Shown: in pieces, positions 23,484 to 35,349 of the stretch
Layout of the letters: each line of letters opens with the position of its first letter
Position numbering within the stretch: position 1 is the stretch's first letter
Position numbers and translations under genes: made by a program
Origin: Cymodocea nodosa
Taxonomy: Eukaryota; Streptophyta; Magnoliopsida; Alismatales; Cymodoceaceae
Reading direction: 5' to 3'
Assembly: GCA_036874045.1 (NCBI GenBank)
Contig: CM072341.1
Coordinates: 11,668,501 to 11,732,500 of the forward strand
Length of the DNA: 64,000 nt
The notes under the pieces: model-generated
Told to the model about the DNA's origin: nothing
Databases searched by the model: none
Seen by the model: only the letters and a program-made list of their open reading frames with translations

Positions 23484-24653
23484 TAGTGCCTTATCCTGAA
23501 AAGTTAAAACCAAAAATCCCTTACAAATAAGATAAAATTCAAGAAATTTTTGAGAAAGTTCAAGTTAACATTTCACTTTTAGATTTGTTGCAAAAGTTGT
23601 CACCCTATGCTAAATTTTTTATGGATTGATGTACCAAGAGGAAAAAGTATAAAGTGTTAAAAAAATCTTTTTACCTTATTAGAGTAGTTCTCTATTTTTA
23701 CCTTAGCTTCTTAACAAGTTATCTGATCCAAGAACTTTAGTTATATCGTACAAAATAGGTAACACAACTTTAGATAGAACCTTAATAGACTTAGGTACAA
23801 GTATAAATGTTATACTAAGTGATATATTTGCTTCCTTGGGATTAAAAGGCTTAAGTCCTATTAGAATTGTTATCTAATTAGATAAGTGAAGCATAAGGTA
23901 CCCTAAAAGAAAAATAGATGATGTTTTAATCAAGGTTAAGAACTTTATTTACCTTGTGGATATTGTTATTTTGGATTCCTAAAAATCTATTGATCAAAGT
24001 AAAGATACCTCTTTAATTTTGGGAAAGTCATTTCTAGCAACATCTAGGGTGATTATAAATTGTAAAAATGAAACTATGAAGTTAGCCTATGGTAATGAGG
24101 ATACTCAATTAAATATTTTCAAACCTGAAGAGGATGAAGAATTAGAGATGTCTTTAAATGCTATAAACTTTCTAGAAGATGAAGGACACGTGTTAAAGGA
24201 TGTGATTCAAGAAGAATTAAATAGACAATTAGAGATCAAGGATCTAGAAGAAAGTAAAAATATGGATGAAGATCTAAGAATAGAAGTAGTGGAAACACAA
24301 AGAGAATCAAATTTTATGGATGAGAATGTTAAGTTAGGAGCTCTTGCTTCTAATAGTCAACATTTAGATTTAAAAGCATTACCACCTAAATTGAACTATA
24401 GATTTTTTTAAGGAGAAAGAACTTGTCCTATAATTTTAGCATTAGATTTAAATGAAGATCAATGATCTAAATTAGAAGGATTAGTAAGAAAATATAAAGG
24501 AGCAATAGGATGGACTATGGCTAATATAAATGGATTGAGTTTGATGATTTGCCAATATTATATATACTTGAAAGAAAATGGTAAACTAGTTAGGATACCT
24601 AACAAAATATTAAATCCTAACCTAAAATTGTGAAATGGTTAGATAATGATATC
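23484..24653 (+). pseudogene. Athila-like element D: protease and start of RT
   Basis: This continues element D after the solo LTR. Protease traces include RTLIDLGTSINVI and LGLKGLSPI near 23780-23860. The protease-RT linker includes MKLAYGNEDTQLNIFK (24076) and the acidic DVIQEELNRQLEIKDLEE. It stops within the first part of RT, where the LTR of element E begins at 24654. It matches E (27370-28740) and G (53850-54340). Broken. Confidence 0.85.
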
Positions 24654-26170
24654 TGTTTAAAATGAAAAAGTGCATAATATTAAGGGTTAAATGATGGTTA
24701 ATTGCATAATATTTTGCTTATCATATGAGAATTAAGTCATTATGTTATAATTGCATTATTATATGCTTTAATGAAAGAATCTACATAATTTCAAGGAATT
24801 AGCGTTAATTAAGTATATTTCTGAACCATTAATGAATTATAGGCTTTTTAATTCTTAAGTCTCTAAATTGTCTGTTATTTCGGAGAGTTATATTTTATGT
24901 ACCGAATAGTTATGTTTTAAATGTTAAAAGAATATTTTATTAAATCAACATCGTTGATATGAATGAAGGAAATCTAACTCATCATTTAAGTAGAAGTAGT
25001 TACTATTGAAAGAAATATAAAAGAAGAGGAGAAAGATGAAGAAAGTGTGTAGTGAGGTGGAGGACCGTGCTAACTACAAGAAGCATTGGAAGTTCCCTGA
25101 AGCTCCACACCACCACCAAAATCACCAACCATTGGAGGTCTGTGAGGATACTTTCTAGATGTCAGGTTGATTCTGAACCAAACACGGTGACTGACAACCA
25201 TAGTGAGGAGTGATCGTGTCACAGGAAGGGAAGCCATTTTCACCAAACATCGACTCATATCTCAAAAGATCGTAAAACTTCTAACCTTGGTTTCAGGTTG
25301 ATGCTAGTATACTGAAGAGGAGATCAACTTACAAGTCTTGGTTCGCGATTCTATAGGGAGAAGAGGTAAGACTGTAAGTGATTAAGTTTTTAGTGGTGTA
25401 ATCACGTCAAATGTGGTGATAGAAGTTCTTACTATTGATAGAGATTTTTACATTTTGCCTTTCGTTCATCTTCAGGAACATATTAAAATAAAAATATCAA
25501 AAATAATTAATTTTTGTGTTTACATTTAGTATTAAAGTGTTGTATTGTTTGTTTTGTGTCGTGATTAATGTTATCATTGTTAGTAATGTGAATGTTTTAT
25601 GTTTATTTGATTTAAAGAAGAGAAAATAATTTTATTGTTTACTAAACTTGATTCATATAGAATACTAAAAATCTTAATGGTTACTATTTAGAATATTTGA
25701 ATTTTAGTGTTACTTAATGACAAATCTCAAATTAACTAACATTAAAGAGTTTAATTGATGTTATTTACATTTTGTGAAACCACCCAATGGTTGGCCAAAT
25801 TTCTCAGTGAATAACAATATTTAATTAGAAAGATAAACTTATGGAGTTAACTTAAGTCCACGAGATTAGTCCATTGAGTTAACCATAACTCCATGAACTA
25901 AGTCCGTTGAGTTAACTATAACTCAACGAAGTGCTTAACTGAACACATATAAACTCCAATTTAAAAATCAAAATAGTACACAATTCTCACTCAATCTCTA
26001 TGGGATCGACTTGTACTTGCACACAAATACAATATACACTATGCACTTGTAGTTAAAATACAAATTGGACTTAATATCTAATTTGTGTGAAAAGTTATTT
26101 GTCTACTTCTAAAAGAATTTATTAATATAAGCATAAAAACAAATCAAACAGATTTTCACACCATACAAGT
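24654..26170 (+). repeat. 5' LTR of element E
   Basis: It starts TGTTTAAAATGAAAAAGTGC, matching the LTR start of H (56265 inward), and ends a few bases before the primer site at 26175. It carries the TATAAAAG box at 25016-25023, the leader block around 25130-25390, paired GTTGAGTTA/TAACTCAAC boxes (25870-25930) and the U5 phrase ATGCACTTGTAGTTAAAATAC. Confidence 0.88.
25016..25023 (+). promoter_or_regulatory. LTR TATA box (element E)
   Basis: TATAAAAG is followed by AAGAGGAG, as in LTR copies D and H. It is the likely start of the genomic transcript, with transcription expected some 30 bases downstream. Confidence 0.7.
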
Positions 26171-26174
26171 TTTC

Positions 26175-26197
26175 TAACACCGTTGTTGGGGATTGAG
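26175..26197 (+). promoter_or_regulatory. Primer-binding site, tRNA-Asp type (element E)
   Basis: ACACCGTTGTTGGGGATTGA resembles TGGCGCCGTTGCCGGGGA, the tRNA-Asp complement used by Athila elements, with C-to-T changes. It directly follows the LTR. Confidence 0.8.
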
Positions 26198-26299
26198 AAG
26201 CTAAACAACTATGACTGCTGTTTTGTTTTAATAGCAAAGGGAGTATTGTGTGTTTTTATTATATAATTGAAAATATGACATATGCTTATGCTCAAATAC

Positions 26300-27195
26300 T
26301 TCTGAAACTTGTAGTTAGCATATGTGAATTTTGGAATTTGGAAGGTCATGACATTTCCGATTGTTTGAAACTGAGACGATTGTAGATGGTTAGATCACAT
26401 GAACAACAAATGAATCATATTCAATATAATAGAAATGAGTACGAGAATTCTATAGTTTACCCAACTAATGGTCAATTTAGAACAAGTAATATGTTGAGAG
26501 ATAAGGAAGTTTGGGATAGGTATGATAGACTTAAGTGTAGTTTAGAGCAAAATATGGACAAATTGGAACAATACATGTGCCAGCAATAAGAAGTCAACCA
26601 ATTGAAATATAGGGAAGAATATTCAGAACCTAAAATCGATATCACATATGAAACAGACAAAACCATAATGAAAATTGATCAAAAATTGAATGCAATGAGA
26701 CTAAATGATCTTAAAACAAAGCTAAAAGCATTGGATGAATTAATAATGAAATTTCATGTTATGCAACACGAAAATAAAAATGAAAACTTTAATGTTACAG
26801 ATCTGCATAAGTTGCAAGACATACAAACAAAAGAAAATACCAAAGAAATAGAATTTAAAGAATGTAAGTTAAAATTGAAAACAATTGAAGATCAGAATTA
26901 TGAAAATGAAATACAAGAACATCATGAAAGTAATGAAAATCTAGAAGATGTATGTATAACATTAATATCTAGAACTAATATACCACCAAGAATTCAAAAA
27001 GAAAGTAATGTGAAGGTGGATAAGAACAAAATTCAAAATGATGATGAACATGTAATATCTGAAAACTTAGAAATCAATGAAGAAAAATCTAAATCTGAAA
27101 ATGAGATTAAAAATGATCAAACGAATGAAATGAAAGAAAAAGAATCTTGTAAATCACAAACATTAGCACCCTATCTTGAAAGATTACAATAAACA
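26300..27195 (+). pseudogene. Element E: zinc-knuckle trace and coiled-coil region
   Basis: About 130 bases after the primer site the text CEFWNLEGHDISDC appears (about 26325-26366), which looks like a degenerate CCHC knuckle. It is followed by an Asn/Lys/Glu-rich coiled coil (MVRSHEQQMNHIQYN, then SEPKIDITYETDKT and LKTKLKALDELIMK). Element D has the same coiled coil. No capsid-like domain stands in this usual place; a gag-like capsid module is instead found at 35350-36705. Function as a gag/linker region is inferred. Confidence 0.65.
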
Positions 27196-30100
27196 TTTCC
27201 TGAAAAACAAGAAAAAATTAGAGAAATTTTTGAAAAAGTACAAGTTAACATTCCTTTGTTAGATTTATTGCAGAAAATGTCACCTTGTGCGAAATTTCTT
27301 AAATATTAGTGTACTAAGAAAAGAGAGCGAAAAGTTCTAAGGAAAGTCTTTTTAGTGGAGCAAAGTAGTTCCCTATTTCTGATACAAATTCCTAAAAAGT
27401 TATTTGATCTAGGAATCCCTGCTATATCATGCACCATAGGAAATACCATTTTGGAAAGAACCTTAGTAGGCTTAGGTGTAAGTATAAATGTTATGTCTAG
27501 TGATATATTTGCATCCTTAAGATTAAAAGACTTAATCCCTACTAGGTCTATCATTCAATTAGCTAATAGAAGTATAAGATACCCTAGAGGATAAATAGAG
27601 GATGTCCTAATTAAAATAAAAAACTTCATATATCCTATCAAAATACACATGTTCTGACCTACGTTTTCCTTTCGAATTTTCTTTAATCATCAATCCTGGA
27701 TCTCTGAAAAATTTCATGCAAAATAAACTTTCTCGTCCAAAAATTTTTCATCAAGTATAATAAGTCGTGTTAATTTTAACTAAACGAGTAAAACAAGTAG
27801 ATTTATAACTTAACGTATTTCACTTGTTTGAAAATTTCTGATTGAGAACTATTTCAGTACAGTTCTCAATTAAATCATTCATTCGCAATCACACAAATTC
27901 AGAAATAAATTGATGTTCAAACATTAATATATATATATATCGTTTACAGAATAAGCAATCAGAAAATTTCAGTACAAGTAGATGAATAATAGATTTAATC
28001 TTTCTTCCTTAGTTCATCTACTTCCTTCTAGAGCTTTTCTAGTTGTTGTTCTAGTTGGTTAATTCATTCTTCAACTCTTGTAAATTCTCCAAAAGGTATA
28101 GTCATCTCAGCAACTACACCATAATTTTTATATTCTTTCATTGAAATGGTTCTTGATCTTATCCTCTTGTAAAACTAGAGTGATGAAATTAGCATATGAT
28201 AATAAGGATACTCAATTAAACATTTTCAAACTAGAAAAGTTTGAGGAGTTAGAAATGTCCTTACATATTATAGACTTTCTAGAGGATGAATGAGATATAC
28301 TAGATGATGTGATTCAAGAAGAATTAAATAGGCAACTAGATTCTGAAACTTTAGAAGTAAGTGAAAGCATAGATGTAGAAGGAGATCAAGAAGAGTTTAA
28401 TATAGAAGATGAAAATGTTCAATTAGGAGCTCTGACTTCTCATGGTCAACATTTAGATTTAAAACCTTTACCTCTTGAATTAACCTATATATTTCTGGAA
28501 GAAAAAGGAATATGTCCAATCATTATTGCATCAGATTTAAAAAAGGATCAAATTTTTAAATTAAAAGATATAGTAAAAACTTATAAAGAGGCAATAGGAT
28601 GGACTATGATTGATATAAAAGGGTTAAATACAACTTTATGTTGTCACCACATATATTTAGAAGAGAATTCTAAATCAGTTAGAATTCTTGAGAAGAGATT
28701 AAATCCAAATCTTAAAGTAGTCAAGAAGGAGATAGTGAAATGGTTAGATAATAATATAATTTATTCGATTCCTGATAGCTCATGGATTAGTCTAATTCAT
28801 GTAGTTCCCAAGAAATCAAGATAAAAAGTTATTAGGAATGAAAGTCAAGACTTGATACTTACTAGAATTCAATCAAGCTGGAGAGTGTGTATAGATTATA
28901 GAAAGTTGAATGTTGTGACTAGGAAAGATCATTTTCCATTACCTTTTATAGATCAAATGCTAGAGAAATTAGTAAGACAAGAATATTTTTGTTTCCTAGA
29001 CGGGTATTCAGGATATAACCAAGTTCCAATAGTATTAGAGGATCAAGAGAAAACAACTTTCACATATCCTAATGGAACTTATGCTTTTAAGAGGATGTCA
29101 TTCGGATTATGCAATACACCAACTACCTTTCAAAGGTGTATGTAGAGCATATTCACTAGAATGACTGAAGATTTTTTAGAAATATTTATGGATGATTTTA
29201 CTATATATGGAACTTCATATGAAATGTGTTTTAAATAATTTAGACCAAGTATTAAAACATTGTGTGAAAAAAAATCTGGTTCTAAATTGGGAAAAATGTC
29301 ACTTCATGGTTAAACAAGGAATAATATTGGGACATGTTGTTTCAAAGAAAGGGTTGGAAGTAGATAAAGCTAAAATAGAAGCAATTTTTAATCTACTAGA
29401 ACCTAAATCACTAAAAGATATTAGATCATTTATAAGTCATGCAGAATTTTATAGAAGATTCATTAAAGATTTTAACAAAATAGCTAGACCTTTAACTAAT
29501 CTATTAAAAGATGTACCATTTAACTTTGATAAAAATTGCAAAGCATTTTTCAAGCTTAAAAATAGCTTAATTTCAACCCCTATAATACAAGCACCTAATT
29601 GGAGCCATTCATTTGAATTAATGTGTGATGCATCTGATTTTGTTATAGGAGCAGTGTTGAGACAGAAGATAAAAAAAGCTCCTAGAGTAATTCATTATGC
29701 AAGCAAAACTTTAAATGATGCTCAAGTTAATTATACAACTACTAAAAAAGAACTATTAGCTATTGTGTTTTCCTTAGAAAAGTTTAGATCATATCTAATA
29801 GGAACTAAAGTGATAGTATGCACGGATCATTCAGCTTTAAAACACCTAATAGCAAAGAAAGAGACTAAACCTAAATTGATCTGGTGGATATTGTTATTGC
29901 AAGAATTTGATCTAGAAATTAAAGATAAAAAAGGTTGTGAGAATGTAATAGTATACCATTTATCAAGATTACAAATAGAAAAATCAAACATTGAAATTAA
30001 GGATAATTTTCTTGATAAGCAATTAATGACCTTAAACATGATGCCTTGGTATGCAAACAAAGTTAATTACCTAGTCACTGGTTTAACACCTAAAGATTAG

Positions 30101-31346
30101 AATAGACAGGATAAGAAATTGTTCTTTTCAAGAGTAAAATATTATTATTGGGAAGACCTATACTTATTTAAGAAATGTTCGGATATGGTTTTAAGGAGGT
30201 GTGTGCTAGAAACTGAATATCAAAGCATATTGTCTTTCTGCCATGACCAAGCATGTGGAGGACATTTTGGTTCAAGGAAAATTGCTGCCAAAATTTTGTA
30301 ATGTGAATTTTATTGGCCAACATTATTCAAAGATGCTCATAAATACTGTAGAAGTTGTTTAAGATGTCAACAAATAGGAAGAATATTAAAGAGGAATATG
30401 ATGCCTCTAAATCCAATTGTTGAAGTTGAAATCTTTGATGTGTGGGGAATAGATTTTATGGGTCCATTTCCTATGTCTAATCAATTTAATTATATATCGT
30501 TGGAGGTGAATTATGTATCTAAATGGATAGAAACTAGTCCTACAAAAACTAATGACAACAAAGTGGTAATACATTTTATAAGAACTAATATATTTGCTAG
30601 ATTTGGAATAACTAAAGCTATTGTTAGTGATAGAGGAACTCATTTCTATAATAGAAATTTTGAAGCCTTAATGAAGAAATATGGAGTAAATCACAAAAGA
30701 ACAACATCATATCATCACAAATAAGTGGACAAGTAGAAAGTGCAAACAAACAAATTAAGTTAATCTTGGAAAAAGTAATAAATCCTACTAGAATAGATTG
30801 GGCTAATAGATTAATAGATGCACTTTGGACTTATAGATCTACTTATAAAGCAAGCTTAGGTATGTCACCTTTTAGGATAATATATGGAAAAAGTTGTCAT
30901 TTACTAGCTGAAATTGAACATAAAGCTTATTGGGCATTAAAAAATCTAAACACTAATTTAAATCAAACTGTTGAAAATAGAAAAATGCAAATTGAATGAA
31001 TTAGAAGAATTTAGGAATGAAGCTTATTTGAAAATTGTAAAAGGAAAAGAGAATGAAGTTTTGGCATGACAAGAAAATTATTCCAAAAACTTTTGAAATA
31101 GGAAAAGAAGTATATCTTTACATGACTAGACTTCATAATCATCTAAGAAAATTAAGATCTAGATGGACAAGACCTTACATAATTCAAAATATTTATTCCT
31201 ATGGAGCTATTGAAATTGAAAATCCTAAATATCAAAATATACTTAAAGTAAATGGACAAAGACTTAGACCTATTTTAAAAAATTCCAAAAAGCTCCTTTG
31301 GAATTATAGAAGAACTAAGAGTAAAGGACAACTCGAGCTTTATTAA
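27196..31346 (+). pseudogene. Element E pol (protease, RT, RNase H, integrase)
   Basis: The order is that of Ty3/Gypsy. Protease: LERTLVGLGVSINVM and the Athila-type IIQLANRSIRYPRG (27440-27594). RT: WRVCIDYRKLN (28882), FLDGYSGYNQV (29000), FGLCNTPTTFQRCM (29104-29145) and [10 protein letters not shown] (29182). RNase H spans 29590-29960 with [12 protein letters not shown] and CTDHSAL. Integrase has an HHCC zinc region (30230-30375), a catalytic core IDFMGPFP to SDRGTHFYN (30440-30660), and a C-terminal part ending near 31346. It is an Athila-type pol. A patch of foreign sequence sits at 27640-28176. Broken in several places. Confidence 0.9.
27640..28176. repeat. Patchwork of two inverted foreign fragments in protease region of E
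   Basis: 27640-27820 is a minus-strand piece of the Sirevirus C LTR: AACTTTCTCGTCCAAAA matches 39555 and GAGTAAAACAAGTAGATTTA matches 39618. 27840-28176 is a minus-strand piece of the env-like ORF end and its downstream sequence: TACAAGTAGATGAATAAT and TCATCTACTTCCTTCTAGAG match 59389-59450 and, inverted, 34180-34340. Neither piece has ends or target duplications of its own. The surrounding protease sequence resumes at 28177. Confidence 0.85.
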
Positions 31347-32083
31347 GTAAGAAATAGATATATGTTAGTGTAAAAAAAAAAAACTTATTTTAAATATAGC
31401 GATCCAACTGAAAGAAATCATCGATTTTACCGAAACATATATTAAAAGAAAAATATTGTTACAGTCACACTGAAAGGATCCATCGGTTTAACCGAAACAT
31501 AAAAACATAAATATATATATATATATATATATTAAGTAAAAGTGTTGGTTTTGCTGAACACATGACATTGGTTCGATTGGAAGAAAAAGAAAAATTTTGA
31601 GTAATTTTGGTTCAACCGTGGAAGTATAACGGTTTGATCGAAATTCTAAAATGTTGAAAAATTAAGAGTCGGTCAAACCAAAGATTCTTCGATCTTGACC
31701 AAATTTAAAAAATTGTTATTATAAGTATTTTATTAGTTATAGCTTTATAGGAAGTCTGTTGAGTTAAACTTAACTCAACGAACTTACTCCATTGAGTCTA
31801 GGATAAGTTAATGAACTTACTCTGTTGAGTTAACTATAACTCAACGAAGTACTTAAGGTAAGTCCATGGACTTAGTCCGTTGAGTTAACTGTAACTCCAC
31901 GGAGTAGTATATGTGAGTAGTGATAGTTTGTGTGAGAAAATGACCCGATTACTCGCCAAAAACTTAGGGTTTATTTATACTAAAACTTAGGATTTAGGGG
32001 CACTATCCGCAGAAATCATTTAGAACTTAGAACAGTAAAAGTCAGAGTGATTTCGTTCTATTCTGTAACGCAACGAAGACAGA
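31347..32083 (+). promoter_or_regulatory. Two classes of symmetric boxes plus TATA-like site before env-like ORF of E
   Basis: There is no gene here. First comes a tract with CGGTTTAACCG-type boxes (31420-31700; a perfect one at 31484-31494) and an AT dinucleotide run at 31508-31531. Next is a tract of GTTGAGTTA boxes (31755-31910), including 10-base perfect arms at 31758-31767 and 31770-31779. Then comes a segment conserved with element H: TTTATTTATACTAAA near 31970, ATCATTTAGAACTTAGAACA, then ATG at 32084. The layout suggests an internal promoter and leader. This is inference. Confidence 0.6.
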
Positions 32084-34315
32084 GATGAAGCCAAACTTCT
32101 AGGGTCAGTTCGACACTATAGAGTTTCTTAGATCATTGGAGGTATGGCATTCCAGGCAAAAGATCAAAAATACCACGAGAGAAAAGCAACTTGAAAAGGT
32201 AGAGGACAATCTATTTTTCTTTACCAAAAAGCTAGTAAATTTGAATGTTTCAAATAATGGAAACACTTCAGCAACTAGAGAAAACTAAAGTTGCTATAAG
32301 TAGAGAAAGAAAAATCAAGCCAAACAATGAAGTTGCCTTAGAACTCATAAGAAGGAAATCACAGTTGTGGTTTATAAGAAAGATAGCTGCAAAAGCAGCT
32401 TATAAACAATTTAAAGAATAGAAAGAGCATGAATAACAAGAGTAGTAGCTAGAATTTTCACAGCAACAGTTAATAGAGCAAGTAGAAATGTCGACTACAG
32501 TAATAGAACAAGCATAACCTTTAGTTCCACCAACAGAACCATTACCACAAGTTACATTTGCTTGGCCAAGAACTAAAGAAGAATACAAGGAGTTTGCTAG
32601 CTTGATCAGCAAAAGACCAAGGAGATAGTGAGGAAATGGCTATGGCCAAGGCACATATTCTGTATGATACCATAAAGAAAAAATAGGCTGAAGAAAAGTT
32701 GAGGGCCCAATATAAAATTAAGGTGGAAAAGCATCAAGAAGTAGTTAGAACAGTAATTGCAAGAGAAGTACAAGTTGGTTCTTCTAGATGAGTAATTACA
32801 GAAAAAGTGACACAAGAAGAGCAAGTACTTGTGGCTCGAGGGCTTCAAGAGTCCATTTTTGTTGACTTAATGTTAGAAGAAGAAGAAGAAGAAGATCAGA
32901 CACAACTATTTAGAAGAAGAAAAGGAAAAGAAAAAGTACCTAAGGATCAAGAAAAAATTAAATCTGAACCTATAATGTTTATAGTAGGGCATAAAGAGCC
33001 CATTTATGTAGATTTGCTATTAGAAGAAGAAGTAGATCAATAGTAGGAGCAAAGAGGAGAAGAAAAATAGCTGAAATTAGTTTGCAGCCTACAAAATTGG
33101 AAAAAGAAGTTAGGGTAGAATATACTATACCTATAACTCCATCCCAATCTGCCATAAAATCAAAAAGAATAGTAACAATGCAGATTGGTAGTCAGGAGGA
33201 AGAAGAAAGAGAAGAAGCTAAGCAAGAAGTTGAACAAAAAGAAAAGAATTCGATAGATACCTTTGAAGAGAATGAAACTCTTTAGTAACTTATGGAGAAA
33301 ATACAAGATAAGAGTGTGGAAAGTTCTGTAGGCTCTCCACCACATTTCAAAATTGAAAGACAAGAATGTCTAGATTATTTTCAGCAAGAAATACAACAAG
33401 CTCAGCAACTTGAAGAAAAAAATTCAAGAGCAAACCCCTCTAGAGCAACATTTCCAAATTCTTGACCTGTCTAAAGTAACTATTCTAAATGAAGTGCACT
33501 TTTGGAGTTAGGAAACATGCAACAAGTATCAAGAGATAAAGGAGTATGATATTATTTACAATAGGCTAGTAGAATGGACTAGAATGGAGGAGATTAAAGA
33601 GTTATTTGAATTCCAAGGCCTATTGGACTTTATTCTAAAGGAAAAAGGGCATGCAGTTTATGAAAATTTAGTGCCCTGTTTTTATGCAAATTTAAGAGAG
33701 GAAGATGAAAAATTAATTGCAAATGTGGAAGAAGTTAATATTCAGATAACAACTGAGTTTCTCCACAACATTTTTGGGTTGAAAAATGAAGGAATTGAAA
33801 TTTTGGATGAAACAACTACAATGGAATGGACTGAACAGGAAATTAAGTAGTGCATAGCCAATGACTCTCATGTACCAATACTTAATAGAATGAAGAACTT
33901 AAATGGAAAGGCACACGTGGCAACTATACTGGTGAATACTATTTATCAAAGATAATGCCATGACATTGAATTGAATCAATTTGTCAAGTGGGCCACATAT
34001 GCAGTTGTTAATAGAATACAAGTAAATTTGTTCAAAGTATTCATCTTCAAGCTCAAATCAGTAAAGAAAAAGTTATTTTATGGAGATTTAATTCTATTGC
34101 TGAAGGTGGAAGGAATTGACTTCACAAAATCGACATCCAAGAGGATAAAATCTAGAGTCATTTCAGTGAAGGAATATAGAAATTATAATACTATTACTAT
34201 ATCTATTGTTGTACCTTTTGGAGACTTTACAAGAGTTGTAGAACATATAAATCAATTAGAGCAACAATTAGAAAAGCTTCAGAAGAAAGTAGATGAATTA
34301 AGGAAGAAAGACTAA
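32084..34315 (+). pseudogene. Env-like ORF of element E with plant transposon (Transposase_32-like) domain
   Basis: The start MKPNF at 32084 is chosen because H has MTPEF at the same point. The first half is low complexity and very rich in Glu, Gln and Lys, with repeated FVDLMLEEEEEE-like units near 32860 and 33000. The C-terminal half (33480-34315) has WTRMEEIKELFEFQGLLDF, VYENLVPCFYANL and FVKWATYAVVNRIQVN. This resembles the so-called putative plant transposon protein domain found in Athila-type elements. It ends in a short coiled coil (INQLEQQLEKLQKKVDEL). No clear signal peptide or membrane segment is seen, so env-like refers to position only. Broken in several places. Confidence 0.75.
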
Positions 34316-35349
34316 ATGTATTATTCATCTACTTGTATTGAAAAATATTTCATTGTATGTAAATGTAAGCTATTTATATATATGAATGTTTGAACAACAA
34401 GATATTTCTAAATTAATGTATGTGAGTGAATGATTTAAAGCTATATTGAATATTATATATATCTATTTAAAGCTTTGCAGGAGTATTTTACAAGTTTTAC
34501 AATTTTATTAATGATATGGTTAAATGGACGATGATTTGATAATATCTGAATATATCTACATATTGAAAAGTAAAATGTAAATTCTACATAATAGGAAATG
34601 AACTGTAAGTTAAATATGCATATAATGTTTAGATTTAAAGGATTTTAAATTGGAACACTACATTAATGTAATAAATGTAACTTTATTTAAGTTGATAAAA
34701 TGTAGGAGGAAAAAAATATAGAAGTTAAGATGAGGAGTAAGTTTTTAGAAAAATTTGCTAAGTGTTAACTCAACAAAGTTAGTTCATGGAGTTAACCTTA
34801 CCTCCACAAGGTCAATAATAAAATATAAGGTCATTTCGTTGAGTTATCTGTAACTCAACGAAGTTAGTCTGTGGAGTTAGCAAATAGGTGACGAAACTAA
34901 TCCATTGAGTTAGTTGTAACTCAACAACATTAGTTCATTGAGTTAGAAATAGTAACTGAGGCTAGTCCATTGAGTTATTTGTAACTCAACGAGGTTTATT
35001 CATGGAGTTAGTTTAACAATTATTCTTTTAGCCACAAATGAAACTTTGTGGGTTTTAGTGGTTATTGAAATTTGAAATTAGAAGTGGAACATGTATCCAT
35101 AAAAATAGGAATCATACTACACGTTACAAGACATGTTCTTACAATGAGATTCATTTGCCTTATGGACGTGCATTATAAATATAGAATAGAATATTATTTA
35201 CTAGTTAACAACACTTAAGGAGAGAAAAGAAAATTCATTGGGGAGTTGAAAGGAGAAGTAGCTGATTCAATTTCATCCATCAACAACTATTTACTAAGAA
35301 CAAAGCATCAAACTGATATGTAATTAATCTTCTACAATTTTACTTTATG
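34316..35349 (+). promoter_or_regulatory. Box tract and TATA-like leader ahead of gag-like module
   Basis: No gene is seen. 34316-34740 is AT-rich 3' sequence of the env-like ORF. 34765-35010 holds at least six GTTGAGTTA/TAACTCAAC boxes, one with perfect 10-base arms at 34837-34846 and 34851-34860. A TATAAATATAGAA near 35174 is followed by a purine-rich leader (AGGAGAGAAAAGAAAA). The arrangement copies that of the LTRs: boxes, then TATA, then leader. Confidence 0.55.

Noticed and set aside
33971-34315. Reading the Transposase_32-like region as a DNA transposon
   Set aside because: Despite the domain name, it is part of an env-like ORF following an Athila-type pol, in two copies; no terminal inverted repeats are visible.
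34765-35010. CRISPR-like array
   Set aside because: The short repeats are symmetric and irregularly spaced with degenerate copies, and the context is a plant retroelement; not a repeat-spacer array.
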